Shown: positions 1 through 9,402 of the stretch, piece after piece
Numbering within the stretch: the first letter of the stretch is position 1
Layout: the number at the start of each line of letters is the position of its first letter
NCBI RefSeq assembly: GCF_900105115.1
Contig: NZ_FNRV01000001.1
Location: forward strand, 4,820,501 to 4,884,500
Direction: 5' to 3'
From: Pseudomonas mohnii
Lineage (GTDB): Bacteria > Pseudomonadota > Gammaproteobacteria > Pseudomonadales > Pseudomonadaceae
DNA length: 64,000 nt
Position numbers and translations under genes: made by a program
Notes under the pieces: model-generated
What the model was told of the DNA's origin: nothing
The model's database searches: none
What the model saw: only the letters and a program-made list of their open reading frames with translations

Positions 1-9
1 ACACCCGCC

Positions 10-576
10 ATGAGCATCAAATCGGACAAGTGGATTCGCCGCATGGCGCAAGAGCACGGCATGATCGAGCCCTTCGTGGAGCGTCAGGTGCGCGGCAGCG
101 ACGATAGCCGTGTGATCTCCTATGGCGTGTCCAGCTACGGCTACGATGTGCGTTGCACCAATCATTTCAAGGTCTTCACCAACATCAATTCGGCTATCGT
201 CGACCCGAAAAACTTCGATGCTGGCAGCTTCGTCGACATCCACAGCGACGTATGCATCATTCCACCGAACTCCTTCGCCCTGGCCAGCACCGTCGAATAC
301 TTCCGCATTCCACGTAATGTGCTGACCATTTGCCTGGGTAAAAGTACCTACGCGCGTTGCGGCATCATCGTCAACGTCACGCCGCTCGAGCCTGAGTGGG
401 AAGGTCACGTGACCCTGGAATTTTCCAACACCACCAACCTGCCGGCGAAAATCTACGCCAATGAAGGCGTGGCACAGATGCTGTTCCTTGAGTCTGACGA
501 AGAGTGTGAAGTGTCTTACAAGGACCGTGGCGGCAAGTATCAGGGCCAGCGTGGCGTGACCCTGCCGCGGACCTGA
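10..576 (+). CDS. dcd: dCTP deaminase
   Basis: The 188-residue product converts dCTP to dUTP and ammonia, feeding dUMP and then thymidylate synthesis in the cytoplasm. Length and sequence match bacterial Dcd. The trimeric dUTPase-like fold is visible as the [12 protein letters not shown] segment near residue 37, the nucleotide-binding GKSTYARCG loop near residue 110 and the catalytic-Glu segment [14 protein letters not shown] near residue 125. The C-terminus ends in the usual [10 protein letters not shown]. Only nine bases precede the start, so its promoter and upstream neighbour are outside the window. A hairpin at 616-635 follows it. Confidence 0.97.
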   Translation: MSIKSDKWIRRMAQEHGMIEPFVERQVRGSDDSRVISYGVSSYGYDVRCTNHFKVFTNINSAIVDPKNFDAGSFVDIHSDVCIIPPNSFALASTVEYFRIPRNVLTICLGKSTYARCGIIVNVTPLEPEWEGHVTLEFSNTTNLPAKIYANEGVAQMLFLESDEECEVSYKDRGGKYQGQRGVTLPRT

Positions 577-615
577 GTCAGCCGTCTGACGAACCGTGGG
601 AATTCCTGGGCGAGC

Positions 616-635
616 GTACACTCTATGGAGTGTAC
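616..635. promoter_or_regulatory. Perfect 8-bp inverted repeat between dcd and a small gene
   Basis: GTACACTC and GAGTGTAC flank a 4-base TATG loop, giving a perfect palindromic hairpin 40 bases after dcd and about 50 bases before the next start codon. No T-tract follows, so it looks more like an operator or an RNA structure in the leader of the small gene than an intrinsic terminator. Confidence 0.4.
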
Positions 636-683
636 TGCTCTGATTCGCGCAACGCGGACCGGACCATCGCTCAGGAGTGCTTT

Positions 684-893
684 ATGAAGATCGACCCGCG
701 AATAAGTGCCGAACTGGCAAGTCTTGAGCCCAATCAGGTTGGCGTCTTGGCCTGGTCCTTGTTGGCACACCCTCCGATCAGCATGGCAGGAGGCATCCCC
801 GGCCAACCTGATCCCGATACCCCCAACGAACAGCCCACCGAGCCCGGTGAGCCTACCCTGCCGGATGAGCCGCCTCCCGCCCCTGTGGCCTGA
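684..893 (+). CDS. Small proline-rich protein of unknown function
   Basis: A 69-codon gene with an AGGAG ribosome site at 673-677 placed correctly before ATG 684. The N-terminal half (residues 1-38) is mixed and mildly hydrophobic with no clear signal peptide. The C-terminal half is dominated by Pro, Glu, Asp and Thr (PDTPNEQPTEPGEP and similar) and ends in PPPAPVA. I do not recognise it. A strong hairpin at 914-959 ends the transcript just after the stop. The ribosome site and the dedicated hairpin favour a real gene. Confidence 0.55.
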   Translation: MKIDPRISAELASLEPNQVGVLAWSLLAHPPISMAGGIPGQPDPDTPNEQPTEPGEPTLPDEPPPAPVA

Positions 894-913
894 CCGCCTG
901 CGCAGAAAAATGA

Positions 914-959
914 ATGGTCAGTCAGCTGAGGTCTGTGAAGACTTCAGCTGACTGACCAT
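914..959 (+). terminator. Long hairpin terminator after the proline-rich gene
   Basis: Arms 914-934 and 939-959 are 21 bases each and pair throughout, with one G-T wobble and a 4-base loop. A run of five A precedes the stem (906-910) and a modest T-rich stretch follows. It is unusually long for an intrinsic terminator but well placed 20 bases after the stop codon. Confidence 0.6.
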
Positions 960-1230
960 ATTTCGTTGTCGCCGATGACAAAGATCCTACAGTTGTTGTC
1001 CCGGCGGACTTCATGGTCACCAGCCAACGCATCGAAAGCGCTGCTGCTTGTGCGTCGGTGCGGGCGAAGTTCGCTTCAGTGTTGATCGACTCATATCCGG
1101 CAATAACTGTAATCGCCGTTGAAACCTATTTCCGATCCGGCCGTGTTTTTATTCCGGCGTTGCTCGTTCTGCGACTTTTTGGAAAAGGTCGGCGGCGGGC
1201 AGTTATTCCGCCTATGAAAAGGACATTCAG
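960..1230. other. Intergenic stretch without a recognisable gene
   Basis: Between the hairpin and the start of the next gene no frame has a convincing ribosome site plus coding character. The only reading frame, 1013-1234, is Arg/Ser-rich with scattered hydrophobics and resembles non-coding translation. It probably holds the promoter of the 1231 gene. Confidence 0.5.
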
Positions 1231-1611
1231 ATGAGTACAAATCGATCGGGGCATTTAAGTGCCGATGTGAGCACGGCCGGCGATCCCCTACCGTTTCGCG
1301 TGACGCACGGACTCTACTTCCATGATCGGCCAGGCATCCACTGTATCGAGGCTGATAACGGGAAGGGGACAGCGTTTTATGTCTATCTGCCGGTTGGAAT
1401 CCAGAGTGGCAGCTTCAGTCTGGGGCTTAGTGAGCGGTCCCCCATGGTTATCCATGTGACGGGCAACTCCGAAGCCGAGTTGTATCGAGGCGCACTTGAT
1501 TTGACCGTGGGTGGAGATGCGCTGTTTGCCGGAAGCTTCAGTGGGATAGATGCAGACGGTCTGGAAGTGACCAATGGCCGTTTCAGGCTTGAGCACGATG
1601 CGAGTGCTTGA
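1231..1611 (+). CDS. Hypothetical protein, 126 residues
   Basis: ATG 1231 follows an AAGGAC ribosome site at about 1217-1222. The product is soluble, with no signal peptide or membrane segment. It alternates beta-like hydrophobic stretches (HGLYFHDRPGIHCIE, GTAFYVYLPVGIQ) and glycine turns, suggesting a small beta-rich domain. I do not recognise the family. It is a single-gene unit closed by a strong terminator at 1622-1652 shared with the convergent transport operon. Confidence 0.6.
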   Translation: MSTNRSGHLSADVSTAGDPLPFRVTHGLYFHDRPGIHCIEADNGKGTAFYVYLPVGIQSGSFSLGLSERSPMVIHVTGNSEAELYRGALDLTVGGDALFAGSFSGIDADGLEVTNGRFRLEHDASA

Positions 1612-1621
1612 TGTTTGAGTG

Positions 1622-1652
1622 AGGGGAGCCGGGAATGCGGCTCCCCTTTTTT
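1622..1652. terminator. Intrinsic terminator, probably bidirectional
   Basis: Stem AGGGGAGCCG (1622-1631) pairs with CGGCTCCCCT (1638-1647) around a 6-base loop, followed by a T-run to 1652. It lies between the convergent hypothetical gene (stop 1611) and the ATPase gene (stop 1665), so it can serve both. Confidence 0.85.
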
Positions 1653-1664
1653 CGTTTTCGGCGT

Positions 1665-2429
1665 TTATTTCAGGTTACCGCTGAGGAATTGCTTCAATCG
1701 CTCACTCTTCGGATTGCCCAGCACGTCTTCCGGCGCGCCTTCCTCTTCCACCAGGCCCTGATGCAGGAACAGCACCTGGCTCGAGACCTTGCGGGCGAAG
1801 CTCATTTCGTGGGTCACCATGATCATGGTCCGGCCCTCTTCGGCCAGGCCCTGGATTACGCGTAGCACCTCACCCACCAGCTCCGGGTCGAGCGCCGAAG
1901 TCGGCTCATCGAACAGCATGACCTCCGGCTCCATGGCCAGCGCCCTGGCAATGGCCACCCGCTGTTGCTGGCCGCCGGAGAGGAATGCCGGATACTGGTC
2001 CGCCACCCGCGCTGCCAGGCCAACCTTGTCCAGATAGCGTCGTGCGCGGTCTTCGGCTTCCTGCTTGCTGCACCCCAGCACCCGGCGCGGGGCCATGGTG
2101 ATGTTTTCCAGCACGGTCATGTGGCTCCACAGGTTGAAGTGCTGGAACACCATGGCCAGGCGGGTACGGATCCGTTGCAGCTCATCGGGGTCGGCGACAT
2201 GCATGCCGTGCCGATCCTTGATCATGCGGATCGCCTGGCCGTCGAGGCTCATGGCGCCGTCGTTGGGTTGTTCGAGAAAGTTGATGCAGCGCAGAAAGGT
2301 ACTTTTACCCGAGCCGCTGGCGCCGATCAGGCTGATGACGTCGCCGGTGTTGGCCTTGAGCGAAACGCCTTTGAGCACCTGATGATCGCCGTAGCTTTTA
2401 TGCAGGCCTTCGATGGTCAGTTTGTACAT
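1665..2429 (-). CDS. aotP: Basic amino acid ABC transporter, ATP-binding protein
   Basis: A 254-residue ATPase of the HisP/AotP polar amino acid uptake class that powers import of arginine, ornithine, lysine or histidine. Visible motifs: Walker [10 protein letters not shown] near residue 38, Q-loop region [11 protein letters not shown], signature LSGGQQQRV, Walker [14 protein letters not shown] and switch His in MVTHEM. ATG 2429 ([14 protein letters not shown]) is chosen because the open frame upstream reads into the preceding gene with no family similarity. It is the last gene of the aotJ-aotQ-aotM-desuccinylase-aotP order known from P. aeruginosa, but argR does not follow here. Substrate is inferred from operon order. 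Confidence 0.9.
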   Translation of the reverse strand: MYKLTIEGLHKSYGDHQVLKGVSLKANTGDVISLIGASGSGKSTFLRCINFLEQPNDGAMSLDGQAIRMIKDRHGMHVADPDELQRIRTRLAMVFQHFNLWSHMTVLENITMAPRRVLGCSKQEAEDRARRYLDKVGLAARVADQYPAFLSGGQQQRVAIARALAMEPEVMLFDEPTSALDPELVGEVLRVIQGLAEEGRTMIMVTHEMSFARKVSSQVLFLHQGLVEEEGAPEDVLGNPKSERLKQFLSGNLK

Positions 2430-2442
2430 GGAACAGGCATCC

Positions 2443-3561
2443 TCAAGGCGAAAGTAGGTAGCCGCTGCGATAGGCTTCGGTGCCCGCGACATGGGCGATA
2501 ACCATGCCGGCAGTGGCCATGCGGCGCAGCGAGCGGGCGTACATCAACCCGGCGGCGGTGCAATGAACGGGGGTGACGCGATCCGCGATCGGGTCAATGA
2601 TTTCAGCGATCAATTGCCCGGCTTCCAGGTATTCCCCTGGCAGCGCAGTGAACACCAGCAAGCCGCCGACGGGCGTGGCCACGGGTTCGACAGCAGCCAG
2701 CGGTGTGGCCGGGTAGGGCAGCTCGGGCATGGGCGCCGGCTCACCGGTGATCGCGCCGAAATGAATCAGGTAATCGATCAGCGCCTGACTGTCCAGGCTG
2801 GCCAGCGGGTGGTTGACGTCACCCTGGCCGCGCAGTTCGACGGTCACCGAAAAGCTGCCGGCCGGAATGTCGAAATGTTCGCCGAAGCGCTCTTTCAACT
2901 GCCACCAGAGCAAGGTGAAGCATTCGTCGAACGACTGCCCGCCTGAGTCAGTGGCCAACAGGCTGGCCTCGGCACCGATGTAGCGGGCCAGAGGCTCGAC
3001 CTGGGGCCATGCATCCGGTGTGGTGTACAGGTGCGCGACGGCTTCGAAATCGCAATGCAGGTCCAGCACCATGTCTGCATCGCAGGCCAGCCGCTGCAGG
3101 GTCAGGCGCTGGCATTGCAACTGGGTGCTGGCCGTCTGCCGGGCAAGTGCATTACGCAAACTGTCACGAATAAGTTCGAGGTTGTGCTGCGGGTCATCGC
3201 CCAGTCGGCCCTCGATCTCGTTGCCGACCTCTTCGCTCAGATCGACGAACCAGCGGTTAAAGTTCTGACCGCTTTCCAGTTCGTAGCGGCCCAGCGGTAC
3301 ATCCATCAGCACTTGCTCCAGGCCGACCGGATTGGCCACCGGAACCAGAACGATTTCGCTGCGCAGGCGGCCGGCGGCTTCCAGCTCCGCCAGGCGTTGC
3401 TTGAGGTGCCAGGCCACCAGCATGCCGGGCATTTCATCGGCGTGAAGGGAGGACTGGATGTAGATCTTGCCGTTGGCCGGTTGCGGCCCGAAGTGAAAAC
3501 TGTGGATCTGTCGTGCGGTCCCCGGCAGCGGGGACAGCAAGTCATGTATCTGGTGGCGCAT
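2443..3561 (-). CDS. Succinylglutamate desuccinylase/aspartoacylase family protein
   Basis: A 372-residue zinc carboxypeptidase-like protein (M14 / AstE-AspA family). Zinc-site features are visible: [14 protein letters not shown] (His and Glu ligands, near residue 41) and MVLDLHCD (later His). The C-terminal part (ITGEPAPMP to the end) has the biotinyl-lipoyl-like domain typical of this subfamily. It sits inside the transporter operon, 12 bases from aotM and 13 bases before aotP, as PA0891 does in P. aeruginosa. It probably deacylates an imported N-acyl or amide derivative, but the substrate is unknown. Confidence 0.88.
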   Translation of the reverse strand: MRHQIHDLLSPLPGTARQIHSFHFGPQPANGKIYIQSSLHADEMPGMLVAWHLKQRLAELEAAGRLRSEIVLVPVANPVGLEQVLMDVPLGRYELESGQNFNRWFVDLSEEVGNEIEGRLGDDPQHNLELIRDSLRNALARQTASTQLQCQRLTLQRLACDADMVLDLHCDFEAVAHLYTTPDAWPQVEPLARYIGAEASLLATDSGGQSFDECFTLLWWQLKERFGEHFDIPAGSFSVTVELRGQGDVNHPLASLDSQALIDYLIHFGAITGEPAPMPELPYPATPLAAVEPVATPVGGLLVFTALPGEYLEAGQLIAEIIDPIADRVTPVHCTAAGLMYARSLRRMATAGMVIAHVAGTEAYRSGYLLSP

Positions 3562-3573
3562 GTGCGAGAAGTC

Positions 3574-4284
3574 CTAGTGGGTCGGCCCGAGGAAGGCCAG
3601 CCATCGGCGTTCGGCGAGACGGAACAGGCCGACCAGCGCAAAGGTGACGGTCAGGTAGATCAGGGCGGCGATGCCGAACGACTGGAAGGTCAGGAAGGTC
3701 GCCGAGTTGGCGTCCCGAGCGACTTTCAGGATGTCCGGGATGGTCGCGGTGAACGCCACGGTGGTCGAGTGCAGCATCAGAATCACTTCGTTGCTGTAGT
3801 AGGGCAACGAGCGACGCAGGGCCGAAGGCATGATCACGTAGGCATACAGCTTCCAGCCTGTCAGGCCGTAAGCCTTGGCGGCTTCGACTTCACCGTGGTT
3901 CATGCTGCGAATCGCCCCGGCGAAAATCTCCGTGGTATAGGCGCAAGTATTCAGGGCGAAAGCCAGGATGGTGCAGTTCATTGCGTCGCGGAAAAAACTG
4001 TCCAGCAGCGGTTGCGCACGCACGGCGGCCAGGCTGTAGATACCGGTGTAGCAGATCAGCAGCTGGATATAGAGTGGTGTGCCACGGAACAGGTAGGTGT
4101 AGAACTGCACCGGCCAGCGAATGTAGGAGTGCGGCGAGACCCGGGCGATGGACAATGGAATCGATACGATGAAACCGAAGAAGATCGATGCGCTGAGCAG
4201 CCAGAGGGTCATGGCCAGGCCGGTGATGTTCTGGCCGTCGGTGTAGAGAAAGGCTTTCCAGTATTCCTGAAGGAGTTCGATCAT
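3574..4284 (-). CDS. aotM: Basic amino acid ABC transporter permease
   Basis: A 236-residue inner-membrane permease of the HisM/AotM class with about five hydrophobic spans. The ATPase-coupling EAA loop is readable as EVEAAKAYGLTGWKLYAYV, and the early segment RGTPLYIQLL is typical of polar amino acid permeases. Its start overlaps the stop of aotQ by four bases (ATGA), indicating translational coupling. It forms the membrane channel with AotQ and is driven by AotP. Confidence 0.92.
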   Translation of the reverse strand: MIELLQEYWKAFLYTDGQNITGLAMTLWLLSASIFFGFIVSIPLSIARVSPHSYIRWPVQFYTYLFRGTPLYIQLLICYTGIYSLAAVRAQPLLDSFFRDAMNCTILAFALNTCAYTTEIFAGAIRSMNHGEVEAAKAYGLTGWKLYAYVIMPSALRRSLPYYSNEVILMLHSTTVAFTATIPDILKVARDANSATFLTFQSFGIAALIYLTVTFALVGLFRLAERRWLAFLGPTH

Positions 4285-5009
4285 CGCACGGCCTCCCGTG
4301 TACCCGCGGCGTAGCGGCGTTCCAGCCAGCGCAGAATGAAGTTGGAGGCACTGGTGATCGCCAGGTAGATCAGGGCGGCGAGTACCAGGAAATAGAACAG
4401 CTGGTAGCTGCTTTTACCGGCGTCCTGCGCGGCCTTGACCAGGTCGGCCAGGCCTATGATCGATACCAGCGCGGTGGCCTTGAGCATGACCATCCAGTTG
4501 TTGCCGATACCCGGCAGGGCGTAGCGCATCATCTGTGGGAACACCACGATGCGGAAACGCTGGCCGCGTTTGAGGCCGTAGGCGGTGGCGGCTTCAACCT
4601 GGCCGCGAGGCACGGCTAGGATCGCGCCGCGGAACGTTTCGGTGAAGTACGCGCCGTAAATGAAGCCCAGGGTCAAAACACCGGCGCTGAACGGGTTGAT
4701 CTCGATGTATTCCCATTCCATGTAGTCGGTGAACGATGTCAGCCAGGTTTGCAGGCTGTAGAAAATCAGGAGCATCAGCACCAGATCCGGCACCCCGCGA
4801 ATCAGCGTGGTGTAGCACTGGGCAGGCAAGCGCAGCAGTTTGACTTTTGACAGTTTGGCACTGGCGCCGAGCAGGCCGAGCAATACGGCCACCAGCAGCG
4901 ACATCGCCGATAATTTGATGGTCATCCAGGTGCCTTCCATCAGCAACGGACCGAAGCCCTTGAGGCTGAAGGCTGAGAGCCCCAGATTTTGTAGGAGGTT
5001 TTCAAACAT
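4281..5009 (-). CDS. aotQ: Basic amino acid ABC transporter permease
   Basis: A 242-residue permease of the HisQ/AotQ class. RGVPDLVLMLLIFY near residue 70 and the EAA loop QVEAATAYGLKRGQ match the family. It lies directly after the attenuator hairpin (5032-5059) that separates it from the binding-protein gene, so its transcript should be less abundant than that of aotJ. A GGAGG ribosome site (4994-4998 on the given strand, read as its complement) does not obviously precede the start; the leader is AT-rich. Confidence 0.92.
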   Translation of the reverse strand: MFENLLQNLGLSAFSLKGFGPLLMEGTWMTIKLSAMSLLVAVLLGLLGASAKLSKVKLLRLPAQCYTTLIRGVPDLVLMLLIFYSLQTWLTSFTDYMEWEYIEINPFSAGVLTLGFIYGAYFTETFRGAILAVPRGQVEAATAYGLKRGQRFRIVVFPQMMRYALPGIGNNWMVMLKATALVSIIGLADLVKAAQDAGKSSYQLFYFLVLAALIYLAITSASNFILRWLERRYAAGTREAVR

Positions 5010-5031
5010 AAATCAGCAACCTGATCGGAAG

Positions 5032-5059
5032 AAAAAAGCGCCCATCGCGAAATGGGCGC
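5032..5059 (-). terminator. Intrinsic attenuator between aotJ and aotQ
   Basis: On the minus strand an 8-bp perfect stem (GCGCCCAT/ATGGGCGC, 5038-5045 with 5052-5059) with a 6-base loop is followed by six T (5032-5037). This is a complete rho-independent signal inside the operon. Such signals usually raise the ratio of binding protein to membrane components. Confidence 0.8.
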
Positions 5060-5065
5060 CGGGCA

Positions 5066-5848
5066 TTATTTGCCGCTGTACAGATTCAGATCGCCAAAGT
5101 GTTTCTTCTGAATGGTGGCGTAGGTGCCATCATCGTGTAACGCTTTGATACCTTTATCCAAAAGGGCTTTCAGCTCGGTGTTACCTTTCTTAATACCGAC
5201 CGCTGTCTTGGCTGGCAGCAGTTCGCTGTCGACCGGCTTGCTGATTTCGTAATCGGCGCCGTTTGGCGACTTCAGGAAGCCCAGTTCGGCTTGCAGCATG
5301 TCCTGGATCCCGGCGTCGAGACGACCGGAAGTCAGGTCGGAGTACACCTGGTCCTGGTTCTGATAGGCCTGGGTTTTCACGCCAGCCTTGTCCAGAACGG
5401 CTTTGGCATAGGCTTCCTGAATGGTGCCTTGCTCGTAGCCGACGGTTTTGCCTTTGAGCGACGCGACGTCTGCCGTGATGCCAGAACCTTTCTTGGACAC
5501 GTAAGCGGTTGGGCCGGAGAACAGCTCGCTGGAGAAGTCGATGACTTTTTCGCGGGCCGGAGTGACGGTCATCGAAGAGATCACGCCGTCGAATTTATTG
5601 GCCTTTAGGCCAGGAATCATGCCGTCGAAATCGCTCTCGACCCATTTGCACTTGACCTTCAGCTCGGCGCAGATTGCGTTCCCCAGATCGATGTCGAAAC
5701 CGACCAGGCTGCCGTCGGCCGCTTTCGACTCGAACGGTGCGTAGGAAGGGTCAACGCCAAAACGCAATTCCTTGTATTCCTTTGCCAGCGCGGAGCCAGC
5801 GGCAACGCACAATGCCAGTGCAGAAAGGGTCAGCAATGCTTTTTTCAT
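5066..5848 (-). CDS. aotJ: Periplasmic basic amino acid binding protein
   Basis: A 260-residue solute-binding protein of family 3. The signal peptide is MKKALLTLSALALCVAAGSALA with cleavage before KEYKELRFG. The mature N-terminus LRFGVDPSYAPFESKAADGSLVGFDIDLGNAICAEL is diagnostic, continuing with CKWVESDFDGMIPGLKANKFD and the ligand-contact SSMTVTPAREK. Two cysteines (CAELKVKC) form the disulphide usual in LAO/HisJ proteins. It delivers ligand to AotQM. Arginine/ornithine preference is inferred from relatives and operon order. Confidence 0.93.
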   Translation of the reverse strand: MKKALLTLSALALCVAAGSALAKEYKELRFGVDPSYAPFESKAADGSLVGFDIDLGNAICAELKVKCKWVESDFDGMIPGLKANKFDGVISSMTVTPAREKVIDFSSELFSGPTAYVSKKGSGITADVASLKGKTVGYEQGTIQEAYAKAVLDKAGVKTQAYQNQDQVYSDLTSGRLDAGIQDMLQAELGFLKSPNGADYEISKPVDSELLPAKTAVGIKKGNTELKALLDKGIKALHDDGTYATIQKKHFGDLNLYSGK

Positions 5849-6199
5849 TATTCAATCCCTAAGAACCAATATGAGCGCTTGTGGCGCAGAATTATTGTTA
5901 CTGGTGAGCGTAAGACTTAATGAAAGTAGCAATTTCCGAACCAGAGTGCCGAACAAGCGTTTTAAAAGGTGTTCAGGAAATTGCCGCAAGGGATTAGTGC
6001 ACGAAATTGGGCGACGTGGGAAGCCTGCACTTTTTTAGGTCGAATGTGGCGAAGCCCTATGGCGAGAGCGCTTGCTGTCGCTCGACTGCACAGCAGCCGT
6101 AAACGCGACAGTGACGTTTGACTGATGGGCCGCGTGGACAGATTCAAGGGCCGTTTCGCAGCCCGGCGGGAGCAAGCTCCCTCGCCTCAGGGAATGTGT
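5849..6199. other. Intergenic region: aotJ promoter area
   Basis: About 350 bases separate the 5' end of aotJ from the 3' end of quiP, both on the minus strand. The part next to aotJ (5850-5960) is AT-rich and should hold its promoter. The part near quiP has a short degenerate palindromic repeat (GGGAGCAAGCTCCC, about 6169-6182). I find no gene and no clear sigma-54 site. Confidence 0.5.
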
Positions 6200-8650
6200 T
6201 TACTTGCCAGGTGTCAGGGTCAATCGCTTGGTCCCGTACACCTTGTCAAAGTTCTGCGGCTGCATCGGCAAGCTCTGATACTGACCTTTCAGCCACGGCT
6301 CGATGCTGTTCAGGTAATTCGGGCTGGCCGGGTTACCGGACTGGCCGGTGGCATTCTGGCCCATCAGAGGTTCAGCCTGGCCGAAGTCGACGATAAAGCG
6401 CATGGCAGGCGCCAGCGTGGTGTTGAAGTCCTGGCCCCAGGCGAACGCAGCCGTGTTGAGCGTGGTGTGATCGCCGCCGGCCGGCAATGGACCGCGCACG
6501 GTTTGGCCACTGGCATTCTTCCATTCGTAGCGGTGCAGTTTGCCCCACTGCCAGGCTTTGTGGTCGCCGCCCAGCTGGCTGTCCCCGGCGCTGATCGCCG
6601 CTGCCAGGCTGCGGGCCAAGATCGCCGGTTTGTCTTCTTTCTGCGCGGTGCGCACGTCATCCCAAAACGGGCTGTCTTCGCGGCCCAGCAGGTGATCGGC
6701 CTGCGCGGCATAGGACAACTTGCCGTTGGCGATAAAGGCCTTCCATGCCGGACTGCTTTCTGGCCCCAGTTCATCAAGGAAAATCTGCTTGGCGCTTTCC
6801 TGCAGGAACAGCTCGTAGATCGCCGCATCGGCGGAGGTCGGGCTGAGTTTGCCATCGAACGCCATCAAGCGGGTGAACGCTTCGCGTGCCTTGGCTCCAT
6901 CCGCTGCGGGCAAGGCCGCGATGGCTTGTTTGAGCGGTTGGGACATGCCCGGCGCTGCGAACATTTTCTTTAATTTGGCGGCGAAGGTGGTGGTCTGGTC
7001 GTACTGCATCGCGATCAGGCTGCGGGTGTCATGCTTGCCCACCCCGGCCAGCTCAGCCAGACGTTCGCCGCGTTCCGGCGCCGACCAGGAATTGGACAGC
7101 TGCATGCCGTAGCCATGGGGAATGACCCGTTGGTTCGCGGTGCCTAGCCAGCCTTGGGCCGGGTCCTGATCGTAGGGGTGCAACATCGGGTCGGCATAGC
7201 CATCCCAGTCGTAGCGACCTTCCCAGCCTGGCGAGGGCAACAGGCCTTCGCCTTCGCGACGGTTCGGGTAGCGACCGGTGACTTGCCAGCCGATGTTGCT
7301 GGCATCGGCAAACACCAGGTTCAGCGCAATGGCGCGGATCTCTCGGCTGGCGTCCGACGCCTTCTCGACATTCTGCGCGCGGGACAGGTCAAAAAACGCG
7401 TCCAGGGTTTTGTCATCGGTGAAGCTCGGCGTCTGCAAGGCCAGGCCGAACCCGCTGCCCTGGGCAAGCCCCTGAGCGCTGTTGAGCAGGGGGCCGTGGC
7501 GGGTTTCGTACACCGCTTCGCGAATCGGCCGCTGGCCTTTGACGAAATAGGTTTCGTTGCGCACCACCGCCGGCTGCCATTTGCCGCCGTTTTCGTAGAC
7601 CAGGCCATTGCCCTGGCGTTTGATTTTTTCCAGGAACAGGTCCTGGTTGTCACCCATGACGCTGGTCGTGCTCCACGCGACCTTGCCGTTGAACCCGCCG
7701 AGCACCATCGGCAACCCGGGGATGGTCACGCCGGATGCCTGGTATTTCGGTGCGCGAATCTGCACATAGCTGAACAACGATGGCACGCCCATCGGCCCAT
7801 GGCTGTCGCTGGCCAGCAGGCTCTTGCCGCTGCGGCTGCGTTGCGGGGCAATGGCCCAGTTGTTCGATGAAGTGGCGCCGAGCAGATTCAGCTCGGCGAG
7901 CTGGCTCGTGGCTTTGCTGATTTCAGCCAGTCCCGGTACTTGCCCGTTGAGTTTGATGCCTTGCAGCTTTTCGCTTTCGGCCACTGGCAATTGTTCATCG
8001 GGGGCGGAAGGGGTCAGCCATGGCAGTTTGTCGGTGGAGACCGTTTGGGCCAGCACCAGCGCGGAGATCTCTTCGGGCAGGTTGGCTGACTGACTGAAGT
8101 TGAGCAGGCAGAAAATCAGCGCCGAGTCTTCCGGTTGCCAGTATTCAGGTTTATAGCCGCTGGCGGCGAGGTCCGCCGGCAGCTTGTCGCGGTAGCGGAA
8201 CAGGTAAGCGTTAACCCCGCGGGCATAGACTTCGAAGAAGCGCTTGAGGCGTGGCGACGATGCCTTATAGAGCTCGCCGGCGCTTTTCTTCAGATTGACC
8301 GCGCGCATGTAGCGGTCGGCGTCCAGCAGGTCCGAACCGTGCATCTCGGCCAGACGACCCTGGGCCAGCAAGCGCAAGGTGACCATTTGCGTGATGCGGT
8401 CGCTGGCGTGCACATAGCCGAGGGTGAACAGTGCGTCGTGGAAGCTGCTGCTTTCGATCAGCGGCATGCCCATGGCATTGCGGCGTACCGAAACGTTCTG
8501 CGCCAGGCCTTTGAGCGGCTGTACGCCGGAGGTCGGCGGGACGGTGTCCTGTGCGTTGAAGCTCTGACAGCCGGTCAGGCTCAAAACACCTGCAACTGCT
8601 GCGGCAACGCCGAACCGGGGTAGAAAATGTGTAAGGGCTGGCGAGGCCAT
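6200..8650 (-). CDS. quiP: Acyl-homoserine lactone acylase / penicillin acylase family protein
   Basis: The 816-residue product is an Ntn-hydrolase of the penicillin acylase family. It has a signal sequence with a possible lipobox (LSLTGC), an alpha-chain segment, then the beta-chain nucleophile at S-S-N-N-W-A-I-A-P near residue 261, where autocleavage should create an N-terminal Ser. [13 protein letters not shown] and the C-terminal GGDHTTLN region are also family-like. ATG 8650 is chosen because CAGGAG lies 7-8 bases upstream. It probably hydrolyses long-chain AHL signals or other amides in the periplasm. The quiP name rests on gene order shared with PAO1 (downstream SEC-C, OmpA, dinG, pdxH). 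Confidence 0.85.
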   Translation of the reverse strand: MASPALTHFLPRFGVAAAVAGVLSLTGCQSFNAQDTVPPTSGVQPLKGLAQNVSVRRNAMGMPLIESSSFHDALFTLGYVHASDRITQMVTLRLLAQGRLAEMHGSDLLDADRYMRAVNLKKSAGELYKASSPRLKRFFEVYARGVNAYLFRYRDKLPADLAASGYKPEYWQPEDSALIFCLLNFSQSANLPEEISALVLAQTVSTDKLPWLTPSAPDEQLPVAESEKLQGIKLNGQVPGLAEISKATSQLAELNLLGATSSNNWAIAPQRSRSGKSLLASDSHGPMGVPSLFSYVQIRAPKYQASGVTIPGLPMVLGGFNGKVAWSTTSVMGDNQDLFLEKIKRQGNGLVYENGGKWQPAVVRNETYFVKGQRPIREAVYETRHGPLLNSAQGLAQGSGFGLALQTPSFTDDKTLDAFFDLSRAQNVEKASDASREIRAIALNLVFADASNIGWQVTGRYPNRREGEGLLPSPGWEGRYDWDGYADPMLHPYDQDPAQGWLGTANQRVIPHGYGMQLSNSWSAPERGERLAELAGVGKHDTRSLIAMQYDQTTTFAAKLKKMFAAPGMSQPLKQAIAALPAADGAKAREAFTRLMAFDGKLSPTSADAAIYELFLQESAKQIFLDELGPESSPAWKAFIANGKLSYAAQADHLLGREDSPFWDDVRTAQKEDKPAILARSLAAAISAGDSQLGGDHKAWQWGKLHRYEWKNASGQTVRGPLPAGGDHTTLNTAAFAWGQDFNTTLAPAMRFIVDFGQAEPLMGQNATGQSGNPASPNYLNSIEPWLKGQYQSLPMQPQNFDKVYGTKRLTLTPGK

Positions 8651-8840
8651 GGCAAAGCTCCTGCGGGGCGGTAACGTCAGTAAAGGCGCTACGTTAGTGA
8701 GCAGGAGGTGGCCGCGCAAGCGGGCGGCAAGGTTATTTCAGGTTTTGTCCGAGATCCCGTTTGCATTCGATGGCTTGCCACTGGCCGGGGCCGATGTTGA
8801 AGTGCAGGAAATCAACTGACCTGGCGTGAGAAGAGCGAGC

Positions 8841-9398
8841 ATGGAGCTTGAGAAAAACGCGACACTGATCATCATCGATCAGCAAAAAGGCATCCTTCAC
8901 CCCAGACTCGGCCGGCGCAACAATCCTCAGGCCGAAGATCGCATGCTGGCGCTCTTGGGCCACTGGCGTCGCAGCGGGCGGCCGATCATTCATGTGCAAC
9001 ACCTGTCCCGCTCGGAGGACTCGGTGTTCTGGCCACAACAATCGGGCGTCGAATTTCAGGAGCGGTTTCAGCCATTGCCAAGCGAGCGACTGATTCAAAA
9101 ACAGGTGCCGGATGCGTTTTGCTCGACGGGGCTGGAGGCGTTTTTGCGAGAAACGGGAGTCGAACAATTGATCATCGTCGGCGTGGCGACCCACAACTCC
9201 GTGGAGTCCACGGCGCGTACCGCAGGCAATCTGGGGTTCGATACGTGGGTGGCGGAGGACGCGTGTTTTACCTTCGACAAGGTCGACTTTTTTGGGCATG
9301 CCCGTTCAGCCGAAGAGGTACACGGGATGTCGCTGGGGAATTTGCATGGCGAGTATGCGACGGTGGTCAATTCGGCGCAGATATTGATGGCCGATTGA
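8841..9398 (+). CDS. Isochorismatase-like hydrolase lacking the usual Cys
   Basis: A 185-residue cytoplasmic protein of the isochorismatase-like superfamily. The catalytic Asp is in LIIIDQQKG near residue 13 and the catalytic Lys in IQKQVPDAF. At the nucleophile position the sequence reads VGVATHNSVESTART, with Ser where the family normally has Cys. The codon is TCC, so this is not a misread. ATG 8841 is preferred to GTG 8826, though neither has a strong ribosome site. It stands alone, divergent from quiP, and its substrate is unknown. Confidence 0.85.
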   Translation: MELEKNATLIIIDQQKGILHPRLGRRNNPQAEDRMLALLGHWRRSGRPIIHVQHLSRSEDSVFWPQQSGVEFQERFQPLPSERLIQKQVPDAFCSTGLEAFLRETGVEQLIIVGVATHNSVESTARTAGNLGFDTWVAEDACFTFDKVDFFGHARSAEEVHGMSLGNLHGEYATVVNSAQILMAD

Positions 9399-9402
9399 AA
9401 AC

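Noticed and set aside
1013..1234. 73-codon frame before the 1231 gene
   Set aside because: No ribosome site, no conserved features, and it overlaps the next start.
3031..4314. Long plus-strand open frame (427 codons) across aotM and the desuccinylase-like gene
   Set aside because: It is antisense to two clear genes; its translation is Gln/Val/Gly-rich with no domain, as expected from reversed GC-rich codons.
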